64,000 bases of DNA, from assembly GCF_019710745.1 (NCBI RefSeq), contig NZ_JAHKJW010000043.1, forward strand, positions 1 to 64,000, written 5' to 3'. Shown piece by piece: positions 23,634-35,731 of the stretch. A model generated the notes under the pieces. That model was given only the letters and a program-made list of their open reading frames with translations. It had not been told where the DNA came from and ran no database searches. The first letter of the stretch is position 1, and each line of letters opens with the position of its first letter. The translations under genes were made by a program, and so were the position numbers. This DNA comes from Streptomyces beigongshangae. GTDB lineage: Bacteria; Actinomycetota; Actinomycetes; Streptomycetales; Streptomycetaceae.

Positions 23634-24626
23634 TCACTTCGCGCCGAGGGCCTTCTCCAGCGCCGCCAGGTTCGACTCCATGACCGCGATGTAGTCGTCG
23701 CCCTTCGACTTGCCGGTGATGCCTTCGAGGGGGTCGAGTACATCAGTCTTCAGCCCGGCGTCGTCGGCCAGGGTCTTCGCGGTCTTGTCCGATACCAGTG
23801 TCTCGTAGAAGACGGTGGTCACGCCGTCGGCCTCGGCCTCCTGCTGGAGTTCCTTCATCCGCGCGGCGCTCGGCTCGCTCTCCGGGTCCAGCCCGGAGAT
23901 GGACTCCTGGGTGAGGCCGTAGCGCTCGGCGAGGTAGGAGAAGGCGGAGTGGTTGGTGAAGAAGACCTTGGAATCGGTGTTCTTCAGCCCCTCCTCGAAC
24001 TTCGTGTCGAGGTCGCCGAGCTTCTTCGTCAGCGCTTCGGTGTTCTTCGCGTAGTCCGCCGCGTTGTCCGGGTCGGCCTTCTCGAACGCCTTGCCCACAC
24101 CCTCGGCGACCTGGGCGTACTTCACCGGGTCGAGCCAGATGTGCGGGTCGGGGCCGGACTCCTCGCCCTCCTCGCCGGCGTGCTCGTCCTCGGCGTGTTC
24201 CTCGCCCTCGTGGGAGTGGCCCGTGCCGCCGTGGTCCTCCAGCTCGGTCAGGGTGGCCGCGTCGACCTTCGTCTTCATCCCGGACTGGGCGACCGCCTCG
24301 TCGACGGAGGGCTGGAGGTTCTTCAGGTAGAGGACCACGTCCGACTCCTGGAGCCGCGCGGTCTGCTGGGCGCTGATCTCCAGGTCGTGCGGCTCCTGGC
24401 CGGGCTCGGTCAGGGTGCTCACGTCGACGTGGTCCCCGCCTATCTGCTCGGCGAGGAACTGCATCGGGTAGAACGACGCCACGACGTCGAGCTTCCCGCC
24501 GCCGCCGCTGCCGGTGTCGGCCGTGTCCGAGTCCGAGTCGGACGAGCAGGCGGAGAGGGTGCCGAGGCCGAGAGCGGTGGCCGCCGCGATCGCGGTGACG
24601 GATATGTGACGTCGTCGTACGTTCAT
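23634..24626 (-). CDS. znuA: Zinc-binding lipoprotein ZnuA
   Basis: The cluster-9 substrate-binding protein of the zinc importer, 330 aa. It has a lipobox LSAC (C27), an acidic Ser/Asp linker, the metal-ligand histidines in the PHDLEISAQ and PHIWLDP regions, and a His/Glu-rich loop (GHSHEGEEHAEDEHAGEEGE) typical of zinc-specific members. The ATG at 24626 was chosen because promoter elements (TTGACA, 18 bp, GAAAAT) place transcription start at that codon. Longer starts (24635, 24641) would fall inside the -10 region. First gene of the zur-znu operon. Confidence 0.95.
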   Translation of the reverse strand: MNVRRRHISVTAIAAATALGLGTLSACSSDSDSDTADTGSGGGGKLDVVASFYPMQFLAEQIGGDHVDVSTLTEPGQEPHDLEISAQQTARLQESDVVLYLKNLQPSVDEAVAQSGMKTKVDAATLTELEDHGGTGHSHEGEEHAEDEHAGEEGEESGPDPHIWLDPVKYAQVAEGVGKAFEKADPDNAADYAKNTEALTKKLGDLDTKFEEGLKNTDSKVFFTNHSAFSYLAERYGLTQESISGLDPESEPSAARMKELQQEAEADGVTTVFYETLVSDKTAKTLADDAGLKTDVLDPLEGITGKSKGDDYIAVMESNLAALEKALGAK

Positions 24627-24663
24627 GACAGTCATTTTCAATCATTCTGGAAACGATTGTCAA
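24626..24663 (-). promoter_or_regulatory. znuA promoter with two Zur boxes
   Basis: On the minus strand, TTGACA (24663-24658) and GAAAAT (24639-24634) are 18 bp apart, and the ATG follows after 7 nt (leaderless). Two 15-bp Zur-like palindromes cover them: TGGAAACGATTGTCA (24648-24662) over the -35 and TGACAGTCATTTTCA (24626-24640) over the -10 and start. Both match the Streptomyces Zur consensus TGAAAAnnnTTTTCA. Confidence 0.85.
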
Positions 24664-24742
24664 TAACTGGTCTTGTGATCTGGGCTTCATCCCGGTATGG
24701 GACGGGTGGGGCGGAAGTGAGCGACCAGGACCGTCAACCGAT

Positions 24743-24773
24743 TTGATCCGGAGGGCGGGACCGCCGGTAATCT
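24743..24773 (+). promoter_or_regulatory. Probable glyS promoter
   Basis: TTGATC (24743-24748) and TAATCT (24768-24773) with a 19-bp spacer (18 bp to GTAATC), about 120 nt upstream of the glyS start. It leaves a leader of roughly 115 nt that contains the tandem repeat. Confidence 0.5.
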
Positions 24774-24791
24774 GAAGCATTCGCACTGAAG

Positions 24792-24857
24792 CAATCGCTC
24801 CGAGCGACCGCTGTGGACAATCGCTCCGAGCAACCGCTGTGAGCAACCGCTGTGAAG
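24792..24857 (+). repeat. 26-bp tandem repeat in the glyS leader
   Basis: Units 24792-24817 and 24818-24843 match at 23 of 26 positions (CAATCGCTCCGAGC...CCGCTGTG), followed by a 14-nt partial third copy (CAACCGCTGTGAAG). It lies 40 nt before the glyS start and does not resemble a T-box. Confidence 0.85.
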
Positions 24858-24897
24858 CAACTGCTTCGTCGCCCGTCGTCGTAATGAAGAGAGCACC

Positions 24898-26280
<1,383 letters not shown>

Positions 26281-26320
26281 GCGCTCCGCGGGGCGGCCGG
26301 TTGTCGGCCGACGGGCGTCG

Positions 26321-26350
26321 GTGGCTGGTCGCGCGGTTCCCCGCGCCCCT
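26321..26350 (+). repeat. Dispersed hairpin element, copy 3
   Basis: GTGGCTGGTC followed by GCGCGGTTCCCCGCGCCCCT, 41 nt after the glyS stop and just before its terminator. The long form is shared with the copies at 39837 and 59861 (opposite strand). Confidence 0.75.
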
Positions 26351-26359
26351 TGGTGGATG

Positions 26360-26402
26360 AGCCTTGGCCCCCTCACGCAGGTGAGGGGGCCAAGGCTTTT
26401 TT
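26360..26402 (+). terminator. Canonical intrinsic terminator of glyS
   Basis: Perfect 17-bp arms (26360-26376 and 26381-26397), GCAG loop, then six T residues (26397-26402). It is the only classical U-tract terminator noticed in the window. Confidence 0.95.
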
Positions 26403-26423
26403 GGTTGCCGTAGACATGAGGGG

Positions 26424-26459
26424 TGACAGCTGACAGATGTTGAAATCTGTCAGCTGTCA
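26424..26459. promoter_or_regulatory. Long perfect palindrome upstream of the AKR-TetR operon
   Basis: TGACAGCTGACAGAT (26424-26438), spacer GTTGAA, then its exact complement (26445-26459). Each arm holds two TGACAG-type half sites, so two dimers could bind. It lies 48 nt upstream of the reductase start and is the likely operator of the TetR regulator encoded two genes on. Confidence 0.8.
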
Positions 26460-26506
26460 TGTCAGGGTTGAGGTGTCAGCCCGTCATCGTGTGCAAGGAG
26501 TTACGG

Positions 26507-27511
26507 ATGTTCACTCGATCCCTCGGAACCACCGGGCCCCGGGTCTCCGCCCTCGGACTCGGCTGCATGGGGATGTCCGCGCTGTACGGGGACGCCGACC
26601 GCGGCGAGGCCGTCGCCACGATCCACGCCGCCCTGGAGGCCGGTGTCACGCTGCTGGACACCGGCGACTTCTACGGCATGGGGCACAACGAGATGCTGAT
26701 CGGCGAGGCGCTGCGCGGCGCCCCCGCCGCCCGGCGCGAGCAGGCTCTCGTCAGTGTGAAGTTCGGTGCCCTGCGCGACCCCGGGGGCGCCTGGTCCGGT
26801 TACGACGGACGGCCCGCGGCGGTGCGCAACTTCGCGGCGTACTCGCTCCAGCGGCTCGGCGTCGACCACATCGACGTCTACCGGATCGCGCGCGTCGACC
26901 CGGACGTCCCCATCGAAGAGACCGTCGGCGCCATCGCCGAACTCGTCGAGAAGGGGTACGTACGGCACATCGGGCTGAGCGAAGTCGGGGCGCGGACCGT
27001 GCGCCGGGCGGCGGCCACCGCGCCGATCGCGGACCTGCAGATCGAGTACTCCCTCGTCTCGCGCGGCATCGAGGACGAGATCCTGCCGGCCACCCGCGAA
27101 CTGGGCATCGGCATCACCGCGTACGGCGTGCTGTCGCGCGGTCTGATCTCCGGCCACTTCAGCCGGGACCGGCAGCTCGCGGCCGACGACTTCCGGGCGC
27201 ACAGCCCCCGCTTCCAGGGCGAGAACCTCCGGCGCAACCTGGACCTCGTCGAGGCGCTGCGGAAGACCGCCGAGCAGAAGGGCGTGTCCGTCGCGCAGAT
27301 CGCCATCGCCTGGGCGCTGTCGCGCGGGGAGGACATCGTGCCGCTGGTCGGCGCCCGGACCCGGGAGCGGCTGACGGAGGCGCTCGGCGCGCTCGACGTC
27401 ACCCTCGACGCCGCCGACCTCGCCGCGATCGAGGACGCCGTGCCGGCCGGCGCGGCGGCGGGCGACCGCTACCCGACCGCTCAGATGGCACACCTCGACA
27501 GCGAGCGCTGA
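26507..27511 (+). CDS. Aldo/keto reductase, 334 aa
   Basis: An NADPH-dependent (alpha/beta)8 oxidoreductase of the AKR13/YhdN-like group. The sequence MFTRSLGTTGPRVSALGLGCMGMS opens the barrel; the catalytic aspartate/tyrosine are in DTGDFYGMGHNE, the lysine in SVKFGAL, and the C-terminal AIAWALSRGEDIVPLVGARTRERL binds the cofactor. The histidine of the usual tetrad seems to be an asparagine or lost in YSLQRLGVDHIDVYRI. AAGGAG lies 6 nt before the ATG. It is followed 25 nt later by a TetR gene and preceded by a long palindrome. Confidence 0.93.
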   Translation: MFTRSLGTTGPRVSALGLGCMGMSALYGDADRGEAVATIHAALEAGVTLLDTGDFYGMGHNEMLIGEALRGAPAARREQALVSVKFGALRDPGGAWSGYDGRPAAVRNFAAYSLQRLGVDHIDVYRIARVDPDVPIEETVGAIAELVEKGYVRHIGLSEVGARTVRRAAATAPIADLQIEYSLVSRGIEDEILPATRELGIGITAYGVLSRGLISGHFSRDRQLAADDFRAHSPRFQGENLRRNLDLVEALRKTAEQKGVSVAQIAIAWALSRGEDIVPLVGARTRERLTEALGALDVTLDAADLAAIEDAVPAGAAAGDRYPTAQMAHLDSER

Positions 27512-27536
27512 CCGTGCCGCCGGTACGGTCATCACC

Positions 27537-28124
27537 ATGGCGACCACCGAGATCCTGACCGCCGAGCGCATCCTCGTGGCGACCGAGGAGGTGCTGCGCC
27601 GCCACGGTCCCGCGAAGGCGACCGTGGTGGACGTGGCCCGCGCGCTCGGCGTCAGCCACGGCAGCGTCTACCGGCACTTCCGTACGAAGGCGGCGCTGCG
27701 GGAGGCGGTCACCAAGCGCTGGCTGGACCGTACGACGCAGACCCTCTCCGCCGTCGTCGCACAGGACCACGATCCGCAGGCCCGGCTGCGCGAGTGGCTG
27801 GCCGCCCTCTTCACCGCCAAGCGCCGCAAGGCGGGCGGCGACCCCGAACTGTTCGCCACGTACACGGTGCTGGCCGGGGAGAGCGGCGAGGCGGTCGGCG
27901 AGCACATCGCCACGCTGACCGGGCAGCTCACGGAGATCGTCCGGTCCGGCGTCGACTCCGGCGTCTTCGCCGCCGCCGACCCGGCCGCCACCGCCCTCGC
28001 CCTCTTCCACGCCACGGACCGCTTCCACGACCCGTGCCACGCCCGTGAGTGGGAACGGCCCGGGATCGAGGACGAGTTCGAGGCGGTCGTGGACCTGGTG
28101 CTGCGCGGGCTGCGCGCCGCCTGA
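27537..28124 (+). CDS. TetR family transcriptional regulator, 195 aa
   Basis: An N-terminal TetR helix-turn-helix: ERILVATEEVLRRHGPAKATVVDVARALGVSHGSVYRHFRTKAALREAV, followed by an all-helical ligand domain with TYTVLAGESGEAVGEHI. This C-terminal type (TetR_C_7/YbiH-like group) often senses small aromatic or aldehyde compounds. It is cotranscribed with the aldo/keto reductase gene and probably represses both through the palindrome at 26424-26459. The start has no clear ribosome binding site; TACGGT upstream could support a separate leaderless transcript. Confidence 0.93.
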   Translation: MATTEILTAERILVATEEVLRRHGPAKATVVDVARALGVSHGSVYRHFRTKAALREAVTKRWLDRTTQTLSAVVAQDHDPQARLREWLAALFTAKRRKAGGDPELFATYTVLAGESGEAVGEHIATLTGQLTEIVRSGVDSGVFAAADPAATALALFHATDRFHDPCHAREWERPGIEDEFEAVVDLVLRGLRAA

Positions 28125-28183
28125 GCGGTGCACCCGTCGGCGCGCCCACGGCCGTACGGGTCGGTGGGGGGCGATGGGGGTGA

Positions 28184-29158
28184 TCAGTCGTAGCAGAGCC
28201 CGTTGCAGCGCTGGCCGCCCCACCATCCACACCCCGACGACGTCTCGTCGCAGGTGGCGCCGTTCTCGAGACGGCAGTGATATGCCAGTCCGCACCAGTC
28301 GTCCTCCCGGTTGCAGGTACAACCGGAAAGGAGCCGGGGATCAGTGCCGGCCGGGAGGGAAGAGGGGGCAGGACCGAGGGTGACGCCGAGCGCTTTCGCC
28401 TCCTCGCGTCCGAATGCCTCTACCGCGACATCCTTGATGTGGTTGAGCTCGCGCGGCGACCGCAGCGCGGGGTCGTGACTGGCGGGCTTCGCCGCGGAGG
28501 CGGCTATCTCCTCGAGCGCCTTGGTCTGCCGGGCGGTGAGGTGCGGGTGCGCGACGCGCCACGCCTTGACGTGCTCGGTCCACAGCGCGGCCTTCTCGGA
28601 CGGAGTCAACCGCTCGAACACCGCACGCCGGTACGCGGTCGGGTACTTGATGTACTCGGCGTACCTCCTGGGCAGGTTCCGGGGGTTGTTCTCGGCCCAG
28701 GTCCGCGCCTGCTCCGCGAAGGCCGGTGTACGGCCGAGCAGGACCACGCCGCCGGCCACCAGCAGACCTCCGCCGGCCCGCAGGAAGGCCGCCCTTCCCA
28801 CGGCGGGCCGCCCCACGGGGCTCAGAGGGCGCCCCGCGGCCTGCACGCGCAGCTGGCCCAGGCTCTGCAGGACCCGTACGGTCGCGCGCGGGCCCAGCCT
28901 GCGCAGCAGGGCGGGGGCCATCCTGCGGCCGACCCAGGCGCGCACGTCGTCTCCGCGCACGGCCAGCAGGGTGGGCGCCCAGGGCGGCTCGGCGCCCAGC
29001 ACCGCCGTCCGCCAACGCTCTACGCCGGGGTGAGCGAGTGGAAGTATTTCGAGTCTGCCGTCGCACGCGGCGGACACCGCCGAGGAGATGTCGCGACAGG
29101 TCCCGCAGGACGCGTCGAAGGCGAGTACGTAGCGTTCCGTCTCAGGCATGGCTGTCAT
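28184..29158 (-). CDS. Fulvocin C-related bacteriocin precursor with N-terminal CxxC domain, 324 aa
   Basis: Three parts are visible. Residues 1-105 start with FDASCGTCRDIS (C18, C21), a thioredoxin-like or DCC-type (DUF393) motif. Residues about 122-148 form a hydrophobic segment ending TPAFA-EQ that looks like an internal signal peptide. A helical middle domain (about 148-270; AYRRAVFERLTPSEKAALWTEHV) precedes a 47-residue tail with eight cysteines at tail positions 3, 5, 12, 18, 26, 33, 41 and 45, closely matching the cysteine pattern of the myxobacterial bacteriocin fulvocin C (four disulfides). ATG 29158 follows GGAGA. The active tail may be released by proteolysis; no dedicated protease or immunity gene is adjacent. 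An MFS exporter lies upstream on the same strand. Confidence 0.78.
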   Translation of the reverse strand: MTAMPETERYVLAFDASCGTCRDISSAVSAACDGRLEILPLAHPGVERWRTAVLGAEPPWAPTLLAVRGDDVRAWVGRRMAPALLRRLGPRATVRVLQSLGQLRVQAAGRPLSPVGRPAVGRAAFLRAGGGLLVAGGVVLLGRTPAFAEQARTWAENNPRNLPRRYAEYIKYPTAYRRAVFERLTPSEKAALWTEHVKAWRVAHPHLTARQTKALEEIAASAAKPASHDPALRSPRELNHIKDVAVEAFGREEAKALGVTLGPAPSSLPAGTDPRLLSGCTCNREDDWCGLAYHCRLENGATCDETSSGCGWWGGQRCNGLCYD

Positions 29159-29295
29159 CCGGATGTCTCCGTTCCAAGGTGCGCGGACCGTGTCGCCTCG
29201 ACAGGGCCGGCGGTCTCCGCGGGTCCGGCCAGGGGGCCGTCGCGGCCGGACCGCCGGCCCCAGATGTAGCGGCTCGACGTTGTTCGCGTTCGGAG

Positions 29296-29448
29296 CGCCG
29301 GTACAGAACAAACAACCCCCGAACAATTGGACGGGGGAACGCCGGGGTCGCGGCGGGAGCGGGCAAGGAGGGGAAGTGCCCTCGGCCGGCTTCGGCACCG
29401 CTCGGGCAGCAACGGTTCGAACAGCGACCACAGTTCATCCGGCACGAT
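29296..29448 (-). pseudogene. Remnant of an IS5-type transposase N-terminus
   Basis: VPDELWSLFEPLLPERC (from 29445 down) is the characteristic start of IS5-family transposases in Streptomyces; about 100 nt further, in another frame, RGLFVLYRRS resembles the next conserved segment. Frameshifts and the short length show a decayed fragment. No terminal repeats were found. It lies between the bacteriocin-like gene and the MFS exporter. Confidence 0.55.
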
Positions 29449-29593
29449 CCACGGCCGCGACTCACGCTTCGCCCTGACGGAACCAATGAGCGATCAAGCC
29501 GACAGTCACATGATCCGCAGCTTCTGTTGGGGCCTCTGAAAGCCGAGGGCCGGGGTGGTTGGGTGCGGGCGGGTGAGGGCTGAGTGCGCGGTC

Positions 29594-31036
29594 TCAGGAG
29601 GTGGCCGTTGATTCCCTGATCTCCGGGGAGTCCAGCCGGCGGGCCGTGCGTTCGGCGGAGCGGCGGGCCCACGGGCCGCTCGTCAGGGTGCCCACGACCA
29701 GTACCGTGAGGCCGCACGCCGCGATGATCCACCAGGCCGGGCGCGCCGCCTGGACGAACGTGTCCCGGTAGGAGGAGGTCCCCACACCGGCGGCGAGCAC
29801 CGCGCCGATCACCGCGACGCCGAGCGTCTGCCCGATCTGCCGGCTCGTGGACGCCACCGCGGCCGCCACACCGGCCTGGGCGCGCGGCATGCCGGACACC
29901 GCCGTGTTCGTGACGGGCGCGTTCACGAAGCCGAAGCCCAGCCCGAACAGCACGTACCCGATGACGAGCGACACGTCCGCCGTCTCGGCCTCGAACGCGG
30001 CGAACAGCACGCCGCTCGCCGTCATCGCCGTACCGGCGACCAGCAGCGGGAGCCGGGGGCCGCGGCTGCCGACCAGACGGCCCGACAGCGGCGCGCAGAC
30101 GAACGTCATCGCCGCCATCGGGAGCATCCACAGGCCCGCGTGCAGCGCGCTCAGCCCCCGTACGTTCTGCAGGTACAGCGTCGACAGGAAGAGGAACCCG
30201 CCCAGCGCCGCGAACGCGCTCACCGCCACCACCGTCGCGCCGCTGAACGGCGCGGACCGGAAGAAGCGCAGGTCGATGAGGGGTTCGTCGCGGCGCGGCT
30301 CGTACCACAGGAGGGCGGCCAGCGCGACGAGCGCGATCCCGCCGAGGGCGAGGGTGCGGCCGGTGCCGGAGTGGGGCGCCTCGATGATCGCGTACGTCAG
30401 GGAGCCGAGCAGCACGATCACCAGGAGCTGGCCGGCCGGGTCGGGGCGGCGGGCCTTCGGCGCCCGGGACTCGGGCACGTACCGGAGCGTGAGCAGGAGT
30501 GCGGCCAGGCCCACCGGCAGGTTGATCCAGAAGATCGAGCGCCAGCCGACCGAGTCCACCAGGAGGCCGCCGACCAGCGGGCCCGCGGCCATGGATATGC
30601 CGACCACGGCGCCCCAGACGCCGATCGCGCGGGCACGCTCGCGCGGGTCCGTGAACGTGTTGGTGATGATCGACATGGCGACCGGGTTCAGCATCGAGCC
30701 GCCGACCGCCTGGATCGTGCGGAAGGCGACGAGCGCCTCCAGGCTGGGCGCGAGGGAGCAGAGGACCGAGCCGGCGGTGAAGACGACCAGGCCCGCCGTG
30801 AAGACCTTCCGGCGGCCGATCCGGTCGGCGGTCGAGCCCGCGAGCATCAGCAGCGCGGCGAGCACCAGCGTGTACGCGTCGATCGTCCACTGCATGCCCG
30901 ACAGGCTCGCGTGCAGGTCCTTCTGCATGGAGGGCAGCGCGACGTTGAGGACGGTGTTGTCGAGACTCACGATCAGCAGACTCATGCAGCAGATCGCGAG
31001 CACCAGCCGGCGCCGGCGGGGACTGAGCTCGGGCAT
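29594..31036 (-). CDS. MFS drug-resistance transporter, DHA2 (EmrB/QacA) family
   Basis: A proton-driven efflux pump of about 480 aa with 14 predicted helices. Motif D1 in SLDNTVLNVALPSMQKDLHAS, motif A GSTADRIGRRKVF, and motif C GISMAAGPLVGGLLVD are all present. ATG 31036 was preferred to 31042 because TACCCT lies 7 nt upstream (leaderless). An imperfect TAGT-N7-ACTA palindrome sits in the promoter. Substrate unknown; export of the fulvocin-type product is possible but not indicated by more than proximity, and an IS remnant separates the two. Confidence 0.92.
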   Translation of the reverse strand: MPELSPRRRRLVLAICCMSLLIVSLDNTVLNVALPSMQKDLHASLSGMQWTIDAYTLVLAALLMLAGSTADRIGRRKVFTAGLVVFTAGSVLCSLAPSLEALVAFRTIQAVGGSMLNPVAMSIITNTFTDPRERARAIGVWGAVVGISMAAGPLVGGLLVDSVGWRSIFWINLPVGLAALLLTLRYVPESRAPKARRPDPAGQLLVIVLLGSLTYAIIEAPHSGTGRTLALGGIALVALAALLWYEPRRDEPLIDLRFFRSAPFSGATVVAVSAFAALGGFLFLSTLYLQNVRGLSALHAGLWMLPMAAMTFVCAPLSGRLVGSRGPRLPLLVAGTAMTASGVLFAAFEAETADVSLVIGYVLFGLGFGFVNAPVTNTAVSGMPRAQAGVAAAVASTSRQIGQTLGVAVIGAVLAAGVGTSSYRDTFVQAARPAWWIIAACGLTVLVVGTLTSGPWARRSAERTARRLDSPEIRESTATS

Positions 31037-31059
31037 GCGCACCAGGGTACGCCCTTCAG

Positions 31060-31074
31060 TAGTGTGCCTAACTA
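31060..31074. promoter_or_regulatory. Palindrome TAGT-GTGCCTA-ACTA between MFS and dusB genes
   Basis: A 4-7-4 inverted repeat about 25 nt upstream of the MFS start, with a CTAACTAA-like flank seen in many TetR/MarR operators. It lies in the 78-nt divergent promoter region; no regulator gene is adjacent. Confidence 0.4.
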
Positions 31075-31114
31075 ACGACTACCGTCGTGGGCCGGCGTAC
31101 GTGACAATGGGGGG

Positions 31115-32305
31115 ATGTCCACGCTCACGTCCGCCCCTGCCCCCGTACTCGCGCCCGAGCCCGCGTCCTCGGTGAACTCCGTGCTGCGGATCGGTCCGCA
31201 CGCCGTCCGGCCGCCCGTCGTGCTCGCCCCCATGGCGGGCATCACGAACGCGCCGTTCCGCACGCTGTGCAGGGAGTTCAGCGGGGGCAAGGGGCTGTTC
31301 GTCAGCGAGATGATCACCACTCGGGCGCTGGTCGAGCGCAACGAGAAGACGATGCAGCTGATCCGGTTCGACGCGTCGGAGACCCCGCGTTCGATCCAGC
31401 TGTACGGGGTCGACCCCGCGACCGTCGGCAAGGCCGTCCGCATGATCGCGGAGGAGGGGCTCGCCGATCACATCGACCTGAACTTCGGCTGCCCGGTCCC
31501 CAAGGTGACCCGCAAGGGCGGCGGCTCGGCGCTGCCGTACAAGCGGCACCTGCTGCGGGCGATCCTGCGCGAGGCGGTGTCCGGGGCGGGCGACCTGCCG
31601 GTCACCATGAAGATGCGCAAGGGCATCGACGACGACCACATCACGTTCCTCGACGCCGGGCGGATCGCGGTCGAGGAGGGCGTGACGGCGATCGCGCTGC
31701 ACGGGCGGACCGCCGCGCAGCACTACGGCGGGACGGCGGACTGGGACGCCATCGCGCGGCTGAAGGAGCACGTCCCGGAGATCCCCGTGCTCGGCAACGG
31801 GGACATCTGGTCGGCGGACGACGCGCTGCGGATGGTGCGCGAGACCGGGTGCGACGGGGTGGTCGTCGGGCGGGGGTGCCTCGGGCGGCCGTGGCTGTTC
31901 GCCGATCTGGTGGCCGCGTTCGAGGGGCGCTCCGGGGAGTACGCGCGTCCGGCGCTCCGGGAGGTGGCCGCGGTGATGGTGCGGCACGCGACCCTGCTGG
32001 GGGAGTGGCTCGGGGACGAGGCCCGCGGGGTCGTCGACTTCCGCAAGCACGTGGCCTGGTACCTGAAGGGGTTCGCGGTCGGCTCGCAGATGCGCAGGCA
32101 GCTGGCGGTCACGTCCTCGCTGGCGGCGCTGTCGGAGGGGCTGGAGGAGCTGGACCTGGACCAGCCCTGGCCGGCCGGCGCCGACGGTCCGCGGGGGCGC
32201 ACGTCCGGCAACAACAGGGTCGTGCTGCCGGACGGCTGGCTGAAGGACCCGTACGACTGCGCGGGCGTGAGCGAGGACGCGGAGCTGGACACGTCCGGGG
32301 GATGA
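31115..32305 (+). CDS. dusB: tRNA-dihydrouridine synthase
   Basis: An FMN-dependent enzyme that reduces uridines in the tRNA D loop, 396 aa. MAGITNAPFR binds FMN; the catalytic cysteine is in NFGCPVPKVTRKGGGSAL; KMRKGIDDDH and VLGNGDIWSADDA complete the barrel, with GCDGVVVGRGCLGRPWLF near the phosphate site. A GACAAT -10 box (31103-31108) 6 nt before the ATG indicates a leaderless mRNA, as for era. It is divergent from the MFS gene and followed by a terminator and ppdK. Confidence 0.95.
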   Translation: MSTLTSAPAPVLAPEPASSVNSVLRIGPHAVRPPVVLAPMAGITNAPFRTLCREFSGGKGLFVSEMITTRALVERNEKTMQLIRFDASETPRSIQLYGVDPATVGKAVRMIAEEGLADHIDLNFGCPVPKVTRKGGGSALPYKRHLLRAILREAVSGAGDLPVTMKMRKGIDDDHITFLDAGRIAVEEGVTAIALHGRTAAQHYGGTADWDAIARLKEHVPEIPVLGNGDIWSADDALRMVRETGCDGVVVGRGCLGRPWLFADLVAAFEGRSGEYARPALREVAAVMVRHATLLGEWLGDEARGVVDFRKHVAWYLKGFAVGSQMRRQLAVTSSLAALSEGLEELDLDQPWPAGADGPRGRTSGNNRVVLPDGWLKDPYDCAGVSEDAELDTSGG

Positions 32306-32330
32306 GGGGACGGGGGATGAGGGGACGGGG
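32301..32330 (+). repeat. Two 15-bp direct repeats at the dusB stop codon
   Basis: GATGAGGGGACGGGG twice in tandem (32301-32315, 32316-32330); the dusB stop codon lies in the first copy. Confidence 0.85.
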
Positions 32331-32436
32331 GGCGACGGGTCCGCATGGTGGAATCCCGGCGCCGGGAGTGACGTGATTCTCGCCACGCCTGATAGGTGTT
32401 TCGCTCAGATGAGCGGATCTTGACGGGCTGCACTTC

Positions 32437-32467
32437 TCAAAGGGTGGCACTCAGTGCCACCCTTTGA
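32437..32467 (+). terminator. Terminator downstream of dusB
   Basis: 14-bp arms (32437-32450 and 32454-32467) around a TCA loop. A shorter hairpin, CGCTCA-GA-TGAGCG (32402-32415), precedes it. Confidence 0.85.
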
Positions 32468-32494
32468 TCATTTACGACTCGAACTCAAGCGTGT

Positions 32495-32522
32495 TTGGCG
32501 TTGCTCGTTTGAGCGGTAATGT
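32495..32522 (+). promoter_or_regulatory. Candidate ppdK promoter
   Basis: TTGGCG (32495-32500) and TAATGT (32517-32522), 16 bp apart, between the dusB terminator and ppdK. It would give a leader of about 190 nt. Confidence 0.4.
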
Positions 32523-32643
32523 CGGCCCGCGTGCGGCGACTCCTTCAAGGGGTGAACGCTGCAGGGCTCAGTGCCTTACCCGCCCTTGACTTTCGATCCG
32601 CTGGCGGACGACCGGTTAAGGCCGTATGACACACAAGTGGACG

Positions 32644-32668
32644 TACCCAGATGCCTTCGATCTGGGTA
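32644..32668. promoter_or_regulatory. Palindrome TACCCAGAT-N7-ATCTGGGTA upstream of ppdK
   Basis: Perfect 9-bp arms (32644-32652 and 32660-32668), 49 nt before the ppdK start. It could be an operator or, in RNA, a leader hairpin; the arms are only moderately GC-rich. Confidence 0.5.
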
Positions 32669-32716
32669 TGTTCCCCGTCGTCAGGGCAGCCACCGCGTCC
32701 CGAGGAGTCGAGACCC

Positions 32717-35512
<2,796 letters not shown>

Positions 35513-35514
35513 GT

Positions 35515-35616
35515 TCGGGGTCCCGGCCCAGGTCCAGGTCCAGGTTCCGGCCCGGGTCCAGGTCCCGGCCCAGGCCCAGGCCCAGGTCCGGGTCCGGGTC
35601 CAGGTCCCGGCCCGGG
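35515..35616. repeat. Hexanucleotide repeat array after ppdK
   Basis: A period-6 array of CCAGGT, CCCGGC and CCGGGT units occupies about 100 nt directly after the ppdK stop. It is non-coding on both strands as far as can be judged. Confidence 0.85.
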
Positions 35617-35731
35617 TTCTGTTCCCCGCCCTGCCGGAGGGCTTGGCCGGTCCTGACCGCCCGGAGGGCTCCGGAGTCGCGGTCCGCCGTCCCACCCTCA
35701 CCGGTGGACCGCGAACCCGGTGCGCGAAAGA

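Noticed and set aside
35515..35616. CRISPR-like array after ppdK
   Set aside because: The unit is 6 bp without spacers; it is a simple-sequence repeat.
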